Below are positions 19,508 to 29,818 of a stretch of 64,000 nt of DNA, in pieces (within the stretch, counting starts at the first letter, position 1; every line of letters begins with the position of its first letter). Under the pieces are notes generated by a model. The model was not told the DNA's origin and made no database searches. It saw nothing but the letters and a program-made list of their open reading frames with translations. Made by a program: the position numbers and the translations under genes. Origin of the DNA: Adiantum capillus-veneris (taxonomy: Eukaryota > Streptophyta > Polypodiopsida > Polypodiales > Pteridaceae); the NCBI GenBank assembly GCA_014529385.2, contig CM043952.1:153387057-153451056 (forward strand), given 5' to 3'.

Positions 19508-22500
19508 ATGCAAGCACGCAACAGGCCAGTGAAAGACGACTCCTTCATCAATATCAATCATTTGTGCGCAAGTGGACGTGTCCGTGATGCGATTCGAACT
19601 GCGGAGACCCTTCACAGACAAGGTATTCGCGTGCCCATTCATGTTCTCTTTCATCTTCTCAAGTCCTGTATTAGCGAACCAGACCTCACAACTGGCCGAG
19701 TGTTGCACTCCCTCATCCTCAACACTGGGTTGGGCAATAATGCGTTTTTGGCATGTCACCTTATACGCATGTTCAGCAGCTGTCAGAGTCTCTTTGATGC
19801 CAAACAGACCTTCATCAACCTTCCTACACATTTGCATACAGTGCACATATGGAACTCCATAATCTCAGCCCATGTCAAGCATGGTCATTGTGAGGATGCC
19901 ATTGTGTTGTACCATGATATGTGCAAATCTGGCTTCCAGTTGGACAGACACACCTTTGTTGCCACTCTCAAAGCGTGCTCAAACACATCCACCATCAAAC
20001 GTGGTAGGATGATACATTCTGACATTATTAAATGTGGTTTTGAGCTCGATCTTCTTATCTGCAACACCCTTGTCGCAATGTATATCAAAAGTGGGAGCAT
20101 TGCTGATGCCCACCTGACTTTCATTTCAATTCAAGAGAAGGATGTTGTGACCTGGAATGCTCTCATTTCAGGCTACGCACATCATGGACACGGACTCAAG
20201 GCCCTCCATTTGCTCATGGACATGTATCGTGATGGATGTGAACCAACCCATGTCACATATTTATGTCTCGTAAGGGCATGTTCCAGTACTCTTGCTTTGC
20301 GTGAAGGAAGGCTTATTCATGGGCTCATTGTCAAGAATTGTTTAGAACAAGAAAGGTTTATGGGAAGCAGTCTCATAGACATGTATGCTAAATGTGAAAA
20401 CGTCAAAGATGCTCGTACGGTATTTGACAATTTGCAGACACGGGATGTAGCAGCATGGAACACCATTATTCAAGCATTTGCCCAACAAGGTCTTGGTAGC
20501 ATTGCACTGGAACTTTTCCAAGACATGCGAAAAAAGGGGTTTGAACCTGACAACGTCACATTCCTCAGCATTTTGAAAGCATGTAACAGCACTTTAGACT
20601 TAGAACAAATACAGTTGATTGATGACCATATTGCGCAGAGCAGCTCCAAAAATGATAGTTATGTTGCAAGCACCCTCATTGATCTATATGTCAAGTGTGG
20701 TAGCATTGAGCATGCAACCCGGGTTTTCAATAGTTTTAAATGTCGAGACACTGTGATGTGGAACGCCATGATTGGGGGATGGGCCCAGCATCAACAATTG
20801 CAGAAGGTATTCCATTTTTTCCAGAAAATGCAGCTGGAGGGTATAGACCCAGACGCACTTACATATATTTCCCTCCTAAAAGCAAGTTGTAGTGCAGGGT
20901 CCTCACATATTGGAAAGCTGATTCACACTTGCATTGTAAGTGCAGGTTTTGAGGATGAAACACTTGTAGAGAATAGTGTCGTCGACATGTATGCTAAGTT
21001 TGGCAGAATGGAGGATGCACACGATTTGTTTAGAAGATTGCCTAGGTCAGATGTCATCTCATGGAATACATTAATTTCAGGCTATGTTCAACATGAGCAA
21101 AGTGTGGAAGCTTTGCAGATTTTCCATTCTATGCAACAAGGGGGTGTAGAGCCTGATAAAGTAACTTTGACTTGGATGCTAAAAGCTTGCTTTAGCAAGT
21201 CAGCCCTTCTTCATTATGGGGAGCTGGTTCATGTGCAAATAGTTGAAAATGGCTTTGAGTCTGATAAACTCATAGAAAGCACCTTGATCGAGTTATATGC
21301 CAAGTGTTACAGCATGGATGATGCAAGGGGGGTTTTTACAAGGACTTCAAAGCAAAGTGTGCACGCATGGAACATGCTACTATCTGGCTATGTTCATTGC
21401 GAGCAGATCCAGATTGGTTTAGAGGTTTTTGCCAACATGCAACAGGATATGATTCAGCCAAATGAGACAACTATCATCTCCGCATTGCAAGCTTGCTCCA
21501 GCTTAGAGGTCCATGAACCAATCATGTTGTTGAATGACCTTATCATTAGAAGGAAATTTGAGCAGGATGTTTTTGTCATGAGCGCCCTCGTTAACGTTTA
21601 CGCAAAACATGGAAGCCTGGCAGAGGCATTGAGCATCTTTATAAACATACCAAAGCCTGGTGTTATTACTTGGACTGGATTGATTTCAGGACACGTTCAA
21701 CATAGAAATGGTCTGCAGGCACTTCAGCTCTTTTATCAAATGCAGTCACTGGGTATAGAGCCAAATGAAGCCACTTTTGTTTGTGCTGTAAAAGCATGCA
21801 TTATTCTTGAATCTATGGAGCAAGGCAATCTGGTCCATGACTGCTCAATTAGAAAGGGTCTTGTACTGAACAAAGTGATCGGGAGCGCTCTCATTAACTT
21901 TTATTTGACATGTGGCAGCTTGGAAGATGCGTTCAAAGTGTTCTTTAAATTGCCTAATCGAGATATGGTTGTATGGAATGTGATAATTGCAGGATTTGTG
22001 CGTTCAAATGATTATGAAACAGCAATTCAGTATTTTGAGGAAATGCAATTAGTAGGGGTGCAGCCAGATCTAGTGAATTTTGTGTCTGTTCTTGCTGGAT
22101 GCAGTCATTTAGGCCTGATTAATGAAGGTTTTGACATTTTTGAGTCTATAGGTGGACTACCTTCGATTCCGCTTACTGCTCACCAGTTCAGTTTCCTGAT
22201 TGACTTACTTGGTCGTGCAGGCCATTTAAGCAAGGCAGAGGATTTGTTGCAAGCTCTTCCTTCATCATACAGTAGTTTAGGATGGAAATCATTGTTAGGA
22301 CACTGTCAGACCCATTGTGATCTTCAATTAGGAAGAAGATGTTATGATCGTCTTGTTGAGCTGGGCCTTGCTGATGCCTCTGCGTGGAAGCTCATGCTAA
22401 ACATATATTCTCGTGCTGGCATGAAGGTGAATGCAGAAGCGGTAGAGGAGTTGAGACCTGCAAAGGGTTCTGTCAAGATGCAAAGGATGCACGGGTTTGT

Positions 22501-22645
22501 ACTAACAGACCGATGCCACACCGCTAGTGATACAAAACCACTCATACTACCTCTAGGAACACAAAAGGGGAAGGGGTACATACCAAATTTGGACACTTTA
22601 CTAGAGCAAGATCAGTTTCGTACGGTGGCCATTGAATGTGGCTAG
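19508..22645 (+). CDS. Pentatricopeptide repeat protein, PLS class with E-type end
   Basis: This intact 1,045-codon frame encodes an organelle-type RNA-binding PPR protein. From about residue 45 it shows a cycle of roughly 101 residues repeated eight times, each with LKAC, IH--I---G, L--MYAKCG, A---F, WN-LISGY--HG and ALQLF--MQ--G--PD--T blocks. This is the P-L-S triplet. The end (about 860-1,010) fits an E-like domain (LIDLLGRAGHLSKAEDLL, then WKSLLGHCQTHCDL); no DYW deaminase motif follows. The chosen ATG is the first after an in-frame TGA at 19,490. The N-terminus is basic but not a clear transit peptide. Family knowledge predicts organellar RNA editing or processing; the target is unknown. 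Confidence 0.93.
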   Translation: MQARNRPVKDDSFININHLCASGRVRDAIRTAETLHRQGIRVPIHVLFHLLKSCISEPDLTTGRVLHSLILNTGLGNNAFLACHLIRMFSSCQSLFDAKQTFINLPTHLHTVHIWNSIISAHVKHGHCEDAIVLYHDMCKSGFQLDRHTFVATLKACSNTSTIKRGRMIHSDIIKCGFELDLLICNTLVAMYIKSGSIADAHLTFISIQEKDVVTWNALISGYAHHGHGLKALHLLMDMYRDGCEPTHVTYLCLVRACSSTLALREGRLIHGLIVKNCLEQERFMGSSLIDMYAKCENVKDARTVFDNLQTRDVAAWNTIIQAFAQQGLGSIALELFQDMRKKGFEPDNVTFLSILKACNSTLDLEQIQLIDDHIAQSSSKNDSYVASTLIDLYVKCGSIEHATRVFNSFKCRDTVMWNAMIGGWAQHQQLQKVFHFFQKMQLEGIDPDALTYISLLKASCSAGSSHIGKLIHTCIVSAGFEDETLVENSVVDMYAKFGRMEDAHDLFRRLPRSDVISWNTLISGYVQHEQSVEALQIFHSMQQGGVEPDKVTLTWMLKACFSKSALLHYGELVHVQIVENGFESDKLIESTLIELYAKCYSMDDARGVFTRTSKQSVHAWNMLLSGYVHCEQIQIGLEVFANMQQDMIQPNETTIISALQACSSLEVHEPIMLLNDLIIRRKFEQDVFVMSALVNVYAKHGSLAEALSIFINIPKPGVITWTGLISGHVQHRNGLQALQLFYQMQSLGIEPNEATFVCAVKACIILESMEQGNLVHDCSIRKGLVLNKVIGSALINFYLTCGSLEDAFKVFFKLPNRDMVVWNVIIAGFVRSNDYETAIQYFEEMQLVGVQPDLVNFVSVLAGCSHLGLINEGFDIFESIGGLPSIPLTAHQFSFLIDLLGRAGHLSKAEDLLQALPSSYSSLGWKSLLGHCQTHCDLQLGRRCYDRLVELGLADASAWKLMLNIYSRAGMKVNAEAVEELRPAKGSVKMQRMHGFVLTDRCHTASDTKPLILPLGTQKGKGYIPNLDTLLEQDQFRTVAIECG

Positions 22646-22865
22646 TCCAAGTGGATTTTGGTTTTGGCTTAGGCATGGCTGGGTCTGGGAACAGCTGCTG
22701 AAGCATCTGACAGGAAGGAGGCTTTTCCTCTCATGGTTCATGCAACAAACTGAGAAGGTGCTACACGGAAGCTGGAGAGTATTTAGCAGGGTCAAAATTT
22801 GCAGTCATGTAACAAGAAGAAAGACAACTGCCTTCCTGTAGCTGCTTGAGAGACGCATTTAAAAA

Positions 22866-23327
22866 GTGTCTTTGAAGCTGTTTGACCCCCACGATGGGGG
22901 CGGGAAAGGTAAGTGTCTTTATATTATGTGCTTGTAGACATCTCAGCTGTTGTATTTTGTAGAAATTGAAGTTATCAATGTTGCATTTTATCTTTCAGGT
23001 TCACTTCGATGGAAGCAGCTCCAGCCTGTATGGTTACTGGAGGTTGGTCAGTACGTCAAGGCCAAATGGACGCACCATGAAGGTTAAGTATATTCAAACT
23101 TTATTTTCTTTCTTTGTGATGTGTTGGTCTGGAAGATTTTAAGCTATGGTACATTTACTTGCACACATTATGTGCTCTTTGTGCTTGCAGGTTCTCAGCA
23201 ACTGGTGTTTACGAAACAACACACACACACATTTTGGAAAATCTGTGAGATTGTTGCAGAAGGCCAGCTACTTGATTCTGAGTCACCTTTCTTAAGGTGG
23301 TTTCACGCAACCTATTTTCGCATTGAG
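22866..23327 (+). CDS. Three putative exons of an unidentified gene
   Basis: Three short open stretches are joined by good splice signals. Exon 1 (about 22,866-22,908) ends at AAAG/GTAAGTG. Exon 2 (22,999-23,082) lies between TTTCAG and GTTAAGT. Exon 3 (23,191-23,327) lies between TTGCAG and GTATGT. Both introns are phase 1, so one frame runs through: SLKLFDPHDGGGKG, then LEVGQYVKAKW, then LLDSESPFLRWFHATYF. The VGQYVKAKW piece faintly recalls Tudor- or Agenet-like folds, but I do not recognise the protein. Exon 1 has an upstream in-frame stop, so earlier exons are missing or lie elsewhere. It could instead be a spliced 3' untranslated part of the PPR transcript. Confidence 0.45.
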
Positions 23328-23677
23328 GTATGTGCCTGAATCTGTTGGGCCTTCATCTATGTTTGGAAAAATGGCAGACAAGGCACAGTTTTAAAATTTA
23401 TAGACACAGAATCATCAACATCAAATGATAAGTTTATTTTTTGTTGATGTAGGGTGATTGCTGAGTGCGACATGTGATCTCATGGTTTCAGCACAATCAA
23501 CCCTTTTTTTGTTTTCTTTTGTAATGCGTAATCGTATCGATCACCAAAAAGAAGCCTACATGGTCAAACGGCTATACAAACAAGTATTTACAAAGGCTAG
23601 AAGATACTATTGGACATGAACATGGAAAGCCCATAGCCAAGATGGCAAAACAATTATGCTAGAGAATCAGGCAATGA
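23328..23677. other. No gene seen downstream of the putative exons
   Basis: A possible intron or 3' flank. It is rich in T tracts (23,428-23,440 and 23,500-23,520) and contains no convincing open frame. Confidence 0.35.
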
Positions 23678-24115
23678 ATGCCACCGCCAAAGATGCCATC
23701 CTTCCAAACTCATGCATTTCCCATAGAAATGACCCCAGCAGTGGTGAGCGAGCAAAGCAAAATGCCTCTCTACCAGAATACATGTTCTGTGAACACCACT
23801 TGCAACATAGAAAATAAAGGCATGCCTGGTGGTCCAATTATGTCAAAATCCCCAATAATAAAGCATGCCAAAAAGCACCTTAAAATGGAAAATGCTCAGG
23901 ATGGAGAACGCTTTCAAAAACCCAGTAAAGAGGGGGAAAAGATGAAACCAGATGGAGGAAACAAAGACCTATATCTTCTTTGCAAAAGGGCAAGTAACGA
24001 AGCGATGTCTATTGTCTACTTTGAAAGCGGGGTGCAAAAGAAACACATGCCAGACTTTAAAGATGATGACAATGCAGACTCGTTGCCATTGCAAGCCCTC
24101 CTAGGCTCGCCATAG
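23678..24115 (+). CDS. Hypothetical 145-residue open frame
   Basis: A plus-strand ATG-initiated frame codes for a hydrophilic, lysine- and methionine-rich protein (MPPPKMPSFQTHAFP at the start, a KHLKMENAQDGERFQKPSKE segment in the middle and an acidic DDDNAD near the end). No domain, signal peptide or membrane segment is visible. It could be an exon of the gene that supplies the exons at 22,866-23,327, since strand and order agree, or a chance frame. Codon use does not settle it. Confidence 0.3.
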   Translation: MPPPKMPSFQTHAFPIEMTPAVVSEQSKMPLYQNTCSVNTTCNIENKGMPGGPIMSKSPIIKHAKKHLKMENAQDGERFQKPSKEGEKMKPDGGNKDLYLLCKRASNEAMSIVYFESGVQKKHMPDFKDDDNADSLPLQALLGSP

Positions 24116-25029
24116 CCCTCTAAAGAAACACCGTTGCCTTCAAGGAAGTTGACCATGGTGGGAGATCTTCTCCCATGGTTGCACAAAATGAACACACTTA
24201 CTCTGAAGAAGGCTCCAATGCCTGGCTATCATATGTGTCCATGAATCCAGAATTGTCACCCCACCCATTCTTTTAGGGGGGGTATGTGCTACTATGAGAC
24301 CAAAACCATCCGTGACTTGAAGTTACTTTTCTTCCAAAGCATAAAGCAGATTGCTTTAGGATTCCTAGGCAACAAAGTCATGAAATACGGAAGCATAGAA
24401 AAACATGATTGCGTGAGCTACTTTTAGCTGCACATGAAAGGCCATGCCTACATTTTTCTACAGAAATTTTTCTATGATCTTGTCAGAGATCCAAGACAGC
24501 AGTTGATTGACTCTTAACATCGAGGCATAGAAAAACTTATCCATGATCTTGCCAGAGATCCAAGACAGCTGCCACAAAGTGGTGACTGGCAAAGACTACC
24601 CAATTGGAGCAGGGTGAGAGCAGAACCCAAGACCAAGTATTGCAGTCTATGAAATGCGTCACGTTTTCCAAGACTATATGACAGTGCTGTGGCATGCGGA
24701 AGTGGCTTTTGCACAGAAGTTATGAAAGCAGCTGATTTTTGGTGTCTTGGAGCACAAGTTATTAATATCATATGATTTATGCCCTTTGAGCACTTTCTAA
24801 AAATAATGAGTGACTTTTAATTCTCTTTTGGGGCTTTTGGGAACAAGTGCCTAAGAAAGTGAGGCAGGGGTACCATTGGTGCTCATATTTGGCTCTGATT
24901 GTATCAGATTTTGAGTGTGAGTATTCACGAGCAGTTGTAACTGACGGCTTGATTAATATGAAAAGGAATACCACCAGGGTTGGTTAGTTTACGGGCCAAT
25001 GCTTGTAAGAGTGGAACTTTGCCATTCTG
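24116..25029. other. Unassigned spacer with a short direct repeat
   Basis: The stretch 'atgatcttg(t/c)cagagatcca' followed by 'agacagc' occurs at about 24,473 and about 24,542, each near 'gcatagaaaaac'. No gene was recognised on either strand. Confidence 0.4.
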
Positions 25030-25990
25030 TGTCTCTTGCATAAACTGTTAATTTCAAGTTAATTGCATCATGCAAGATGTTGGTATGGGCAGAAGACTTC
25101 ACGTGATCTTGTTAGTCAGGGGTTGTTGACAGAAAATGTCATGCTTGGGACAGTGCCTTGGTCCACATGTATACCAAATGTGGTGTGCTTACTACTTCAT
25201 AAACCACTTAGTATGTATGTCAAGTGTGGTGTACTTGTCTGAGCGCAACGAGTCGTTGACGAGCTTCCTGTCCGGAATGTTGTCTCTTGGAGTGCATTGA
25301 TTGCGGTAAATGCCCAACAGGGGCAGGGCTAGGAAGCTCTGGGCTGTCTTTAGCAGATGCAAAGAGATGGCATCTCTCCAAATGAAATCACCTACATGTG
25401 CAACTTGAAGGTATCTGGCATCATGCAAGAACGACCTTCCTGTCCGGAATGTTGTCTCTTGCAGTGCATTGATTGTGGTAAATGCCCAACAGGGACAGGG
25501 CTAGGAAGCTTTGGGCTGTTTTTAGCAGATGCAAAGAGATGGCATCTCTCCAAATGAAATCAGCTACATGTGCAGCTTGAAGGCATCTGGCATCATGCAA
25601 GATGTTGGTATGGGCAAAAGAGTTCATGATTAGTCAGGGGCTGTTGACAGAAACGTCGTGCTTGGCACTCCCTTGGTCGACATGTATGCGAAGTGTGGTG
25701 TACTTCATTAAGCTCAAAAAGTGCATGAGGAGCTCAGCTGTGGGCTGTTTTCAGCAGATGCAAGGAGAGGGCAACTCGTCAAATACAATCACCTATGCTT
25801 GTACTTTGAGGGCATGTGGCATTATACAAGATGCTGATATGGGCAAAAGAATTCACGATGATATTGTTAGCCAAGGGCTGTTGGAAAAAACGACGTACTT
25901 GGCACGGCCTTGGCATGTATGCCAAATGTGGTACACTTGAGAAAGCACAAAAAGTGCTTGAAGTGTCACAAAATGATGACGTGGCATAAC
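25030..25990 (+). pseudogene. Decayed PPR gene fragment with internal duplication
   Basis: Plus-strand pieces in several frames spell PPR blocks: ELPVRNVVSW, ALIAV-AQQGQG, QMQRDGISPNEITYMC, GMGKRIHD-IVSQGLL, DMYAKCGVL and GCFQQMQGEG. These match the same repeat cycle as the intact gene at 19,508 but from a different family member. Stops and frameshifts are frequent and no start or stop can be defined. A unit of about 171 bp ('cttcctgtccggaatgttgt' onward) is duplicated in tandem at 25,264 and 25,435. This is a relic of the expanded PPR family. Confidence 0.8.
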
Positions 25991-25999
25991 TGCCCGGGA

Positions 26000-26285
26000 T
26001 AGAGGAAAGCTGACATTGCAGCAAGCTGTACGGACAAGCCAGGGATTTGTGCTGTCGTCGTCACCGACATAGAGTCAGAATTCAGCAGATAAAGATTTGC
26101 AGATTTCAGCCATTAGCGTTTTCAGATTTCAGCCCGTCTCGTCGTCGACCTCATCATCGTCGACATCATCGGCGGGCAAGTCCAAAGCATTGTAGAGATT
26201 TGTGCAATCAATAGTAGACCGCTCTCGCCATAGAGAGTGGGGCCTTCGGAGGAGGGTTTGACAACATTTTGGTGTCGTATTCTTC
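26000..26285 (+). repeat. Possible LTR end with primer-binding-like site
   Basis: The sequence ending 'agggtttgaca' (26,263) and followed by 'acattttggtgtcgtattc' resembles the junction of a plant LTR with a primer site of the tRNA-Asp type used by several gypsy lineages (TGGCGCCG). Upstream is a GA- and CGTCGTC-rich stretch. No partner LTR was found in the window, so this is tentative. Confidence 0.25.
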
Positions 26286-26498
26286 TCTCTCTATCTCTCA
26301 GTCTCAGTACCTTCATTCACATTGTTTATCCACTTTGTTTGTGATCACGTGTACTCTCTTACTAAAGAAACGGAAGGCTCTCCCTTCCGTAAGCAAAAAG
26401 GAACCTTGAGCACAGTTTGGAGCACTCATCTTGAGCAAAGTTCAACATTCACTTCCGCTGCACCTTACACCGACGCACTAGGAACACACATCTAGCAC

Positions 26499-26957
26499 AT
26501 GTACCAATCCACAATCACATCATTCAACATCACAGGACATCACTTGACATCACATGACAAATCACCTTCAACATTCATTCGGATCTTAGACCATGATTTA
26601 TCGGCAATGCAATTAGCAATCGCATCTAGATCCACTCAGGACGTCATAGATGCCCGATTGACTAATCCCTATTGCAACCATGTCTATCGAGATCATTCAC
26701 ACCAAAATGCTGCAATCATTTCGTCTATCAATTCCTGTACTTAAACAAGTAAAGAACAAATCAGTTTCATATTTTTTGGAATTCCATTTCATAAAGTCAT
26801 ACAACAGAATATTGCTGAAGCTCAAAGAGACATCAGTGACTCTAGTATTAAAAAATCGAGGCATCCGTTGACAAAGGAGCGGAGTAACTCCCCTCTTGTG
26901 CAAACCCACTGCACCAGATCTCCGGCCAAGCTGAATTCGGGATTCCATTTGGAGTAG
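26499..26957 (+). CDS. Possible 3' exons of an unknown gene
   Basis: A 49-codon open stretch (26,808-26,957) starts right after an acceptor-like ACAACAG and ends at TAG. It reads NIAEAQRDISDSS, then KKSRHPLTKERSNSPLVQTH. Upstream, 26,499-26,744 is open in another frame (LAIASRSTQDVIDARLTNPY) and could be a preceding exon, with a GTAAAG donor near 26,749; the frame across the junction was not resolved. The stop codon lies just beside the truncated end of chromovirus D at 26,959. It may be a host gene broken by D, or retroelement filler. Confidence 0.3.
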
Positions 26958-26958
26958 A

Positions 26959-27225
26959 CTATGCTATAACAAAAGCTTTAAGGTAAAGTTTCACAATCTG
27001 AGGAGTATCTGCTAGGTCCTCTTCCTCCATCCACTTTGCATTCAATGTAGGATAGTTCTTGAATTTAACCAAGAACCGCCTTCTCACTTTACCGTTATTC
27101 TTTCTGTCCTTATGTGCCAATGTCTGTTCAGGAACAAGGATCTCCTCGTTTTCTTCCACTTTGGGTTGCTCATCAGACTCCCCATCTTCCGGCACATCAC
27201 CTTTAAAAGGTTTTAAGAGACTCAC
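26959..27225 (-). pseudogene. Chromodomain at the end of D integrase
   Basis: The frame contains VRRRFLVKFKNYPTLNAKWM followed by EEEDL. This is the chromodomain pattern (-YLVKWKGY----ATWE-E--L) attached to integrase in chromoviruses, where it is thought to guide integration to heterochromatin. Aromatic cage positions are only partly kept (F instead of Y). The reading frame is separate from integrase because of an upstream frameshift near 27,240. Confidence 0.85.
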
Positions 27226-27267
27226 ATGAAATGCATTGTGAATCCTCCAAGTGTCAGGCAGCTTCAG

Positions 27268-28513
27268 TCAGAAGGAGACATCATTGATCTTTTCAGAGAT
27301 CTGGAAAGGTTTGTAGTATCTCATACTAAGCTTTGAAAAAAGCCTCTCCTTTTCCTTTTTCTTCCTTAGGCGTGCCTTCTCAAAACATAAGAACACCCAA
27401 TCATTCTTCTTCAATTTCAAATCGCGACGATGTTGATCTACTGCCTTTTTCTGTCTTTCCTGAGGTTTTTGCAAAGCCTCGCAGACCTTGGCAAAAGCCG
27501 TGTCAAGTCGCGCGTGTACTCGTCAGCTTGAAAAATCTTATCTTTCGTGCTTAGGAAGGGTGGAACTTTCGCAGCACTTTCAATAATCTCAAATGGCGCC
27601 TTCCCCGTTGATGAGTGTATCGTGTTATTGTAGGCAAATTTCACCAAAGGTAGATACTTTTTCCATTGAGTCTTCTGATCCGAGATGTAAGACTTCAATA
27701 AATCTACAACCAGTGAATTGGCAATCTTAGATTGCCTGTTAGTCTGCGGGTGGAAAGATGACGAGAACTGCAACCGCGTGCCAATGTTCTCCCAAATTTC
27801 CTTCCAAAACAAACTCGTGAATCTGGGGTCCTGTCGGAGGCAATCGTCTCAGACATGCCATGTAATCTGAAGATTTGGGCCACAAACAGTCTCGCTAAGT
27901 GATCTGGTTTGACTGTTTTCTTCATTGGAATGAAATGAGTTTGCTTGCTAAATTTGTCAATAACAGTCCAGATACCATTGTGACCACTCTGTGTTCTCGG
28001 GAGATTAAAAGTAAAATCCATTGCAATACTTTCCGAGGGGTGGGTGGGTATGGGCAAAGGTTGTAACAATCCTTGTGCTTTATGCCTGTCAAACTTGACC
28101 TTTTGGCATATCAAGCAACTGCGCACAAACTCGTCCACATCCTTCTTGAGTCTCGGCCAAAAGAAGTATTTCTCTACCCCTTTCAAGGTGGTAGCAATGC
28201 CGCGGTGACCCGTAAAAGGTGGACAGTGGCATTCGGTTATAACCTTTTCCCTCAACGGTTGTGTAACGCACAACATGGTTTTCCTCATTAAGTAGCCATC
28301 TCGAATGGAATATCCCGCTACCGTCTTCCCATCTCGTATTCGTGTGAGAATGTTTGCAAAATCTGTATTTGTGGCATATTGATCGACAATATCCTCGAAG
28401 CTCCTATGATGTATCGCGGAAATAACCAGAACCAACGGCTTCTGAGACAAAGCATCTGCCACCAAATTCTTTTGTCCCTGTACATGGACAATCTGGAAGT
28501 GAAACTGTGACAA
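27268..28513 (-). pseudogene. Integrase of D (frameshifted)
   Basis: The frame from 28,513 holds the RNase H tether (VQGQKNLVADALS), the zinc-binding segment (GHRG ... SCLICQKVKFDRHKAQG) and the core start (IAMDFTFNLP ... TVIDKFSKQTHFIP ... IASDR). It shifts near 27,830, and the next frame (27,812-27,438) carries SSFHPQTNRQSKIANSL and WKKYLPLVKFAYNNTIH. A third frame (27,474-27,268) holds the GPY-like region (DWVFLCFEKARLRKKKEKER). The first two catalytic aspartates are visible; the glutamate position reads Q-SK in place of Q-E. Inactive as read. Confidence 0.9.
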
Positions 28514-28850
28514 GATGTTCGCTCACCGCATCTGCTTTTCCGATAGCTGCTTCTGTGACAAGAAGTAGCGTAAACTCTGATGGTCTGTAAAGACAGTAAA
28601 AATCGGCTCCGAGTAGGTAATGCCGCCACTGAGTAAGAGCATGGATAACCGCCAAAAGCTCTTTCTCATAAATTTGTGCTGTCAATTCCGGCCTTGAGAA
28701 CAATCGGCTCTCGTAAGCAATGACATGGCCTTCGGCACCCAGACTATGACCACAAGCATCACAATATACTTCAAATGACTTCTGCAAGTCCGGCAAAGTC
28801 AAAACTGGGCCCGTAGTCAATTTCTCTTTCAATGTCTGAAAGGCAGTCAC
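28404..28850 (-). pseudogene. RNase H domain of D
   Basis: The frame contains AFQTLKEKLTTGPVLTLPDL, then FEVYCDACGHSLGA (normally DAS-xxLGAVL) and ELTAQIYEKELLAVIHALTQ WRHYLLG (normally YEKELLA). The catalytic aspartate and glutamate of these blocks are present. The end of the frame is garbled by a frameshift near 28,560, after which the tether to integrase continues in the frame of 28,513. Confidence 0.85.
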
Positions 28851-29818
28851 CTCTGTGGGTCCCCACGAGAAGGGACTCCTTCATGTGTTAAGATATGCAA
28901 AGGGGAAGCAACCTCTGCAAACTTTCTAATGAACCGCCTGTAGTACGAACACAATCCCAAGAAGCTTCTAACTTCATGGACATTCTTCAAATCAAGCCAA
29001 TCACGGATAGTCTCTATCTTGGCCGGATCCATCTGCACTCCTGCTGCTGCTGACACAATGTGTCTCAAAAAGTGTATCTCTGGTAGGAAAAGTTCACTTT
29101 TCTTCGCATTAATCACGAACTTGTGATCTCGTAATGCCTGAAAGACCTGAAGCAGATGTTCTCTATGCTTTGCCTCATCTTTGGAGAAAACTATGATGTC
29201 ATCAAAGAAAGTGCCAACAAATAGTTTATACTCTCGAAAAGTCCTGTCCATCATCCGGTTAAATGTCGCAGGAGCATTGGTTAAGCCGAAAGGCATCACC
29301 AAAAACTCAAATAACCCAAAAGTCGTCCGAAAAGCTGTCTTGTAGACATCTCCTAGTGCAATTCAGATATGATGATATCCACTTTTCGAGTCGATCTTGC
29401 TAAAGCACGAGGATCCCTGAAGTCGGTCAAGTATATCATCGATTCTAGGAATCGGAAATTTGTTCTTGATGGTGATTTTGTTGAGAGTTCTATAATCGAT
29501 GCACATTCTCCAAGATCCGTCTTTCTGCAAAACCAACAACACTTGATAAAAGTACGGTGAAGTACTAGGCTGGACAAGACCCTTTTCCAAGAGGTCTTTC
29601 ACTTGGTTCATACTTTCTTCGTTCTGGGCTAGGCACACACGGTAAGGTGGCTGGTTCGGTGGTGCGCTTCCAGGTATCAGATCAATAGTATGATCTTCAG
29701 GAAGAGCGGGTGGTAACTCGCGTGGCAGGCCCTCTGAGAAACAATCGACATGATTCTGGAGAAAATCTTGGCATTCTTTATCAAGTTTAGATATATTTGT
29801 CCTATCCTCATCACTCAA
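28847..29818 (-). pseudogene. Reverse transcriptase of D (two frames)
   Basis: The first frame (29,818-29,363) has [53 protein letters not shown] and [12 protein letters not shown], with the first catalytic aspartate. After a break at 29,363-29,303 the second frame (29,302-28,847) has VMPFGLTNAPATFNRMMD, the catalytic FFDDIIVFSK box and LGLCSYYRRFI. All key residues of a Ty3/gypsy reverse transcriptase are present, but a stop and a frameshift separate the halves. Confidence 0.92.

Larger units (their letters stand above)
17279..19560 (+). repeat. Three tandem copies of the PPR gene 5' region
   Basis: The block 'accatgctcgctcgaaca' through 'gtgaaagacgactccttca' and 'catttgtg(t/c)gcaagtgga' occurs at about 17,317, 18,237 and 19,457. 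The third copy runs into the open PPR frame. The first two instead run into a shared 'cttcatttaagat(c/t)cggtgt' block and about 700 bp of other DNA that is itself duplicated (17,454-18,230 and 18,380-19,090). That DNA includes G-tracts and tRNA-like blocks. The second unit has about 330 bp not in the first (19,095-19,425). Unit lengths are about 920 and 1,220 bp. Confidence 0.85.

Noticed and set aside
19436-20124. Minus-strand frames opposite the PPR gene (19,436-19,846 and 19,885-20,124)
   Set aside because: Shadows of the strong plus-strand coding frame; no motif of their own.
26000-26500. Endogenous pararetrovirus leader
   Set aside because: The region has a primer-like site, but no movement, coat or pararetroviral polymerase domain occurs nearby; a gypsy LTR end is the simpler, still weak, reading.
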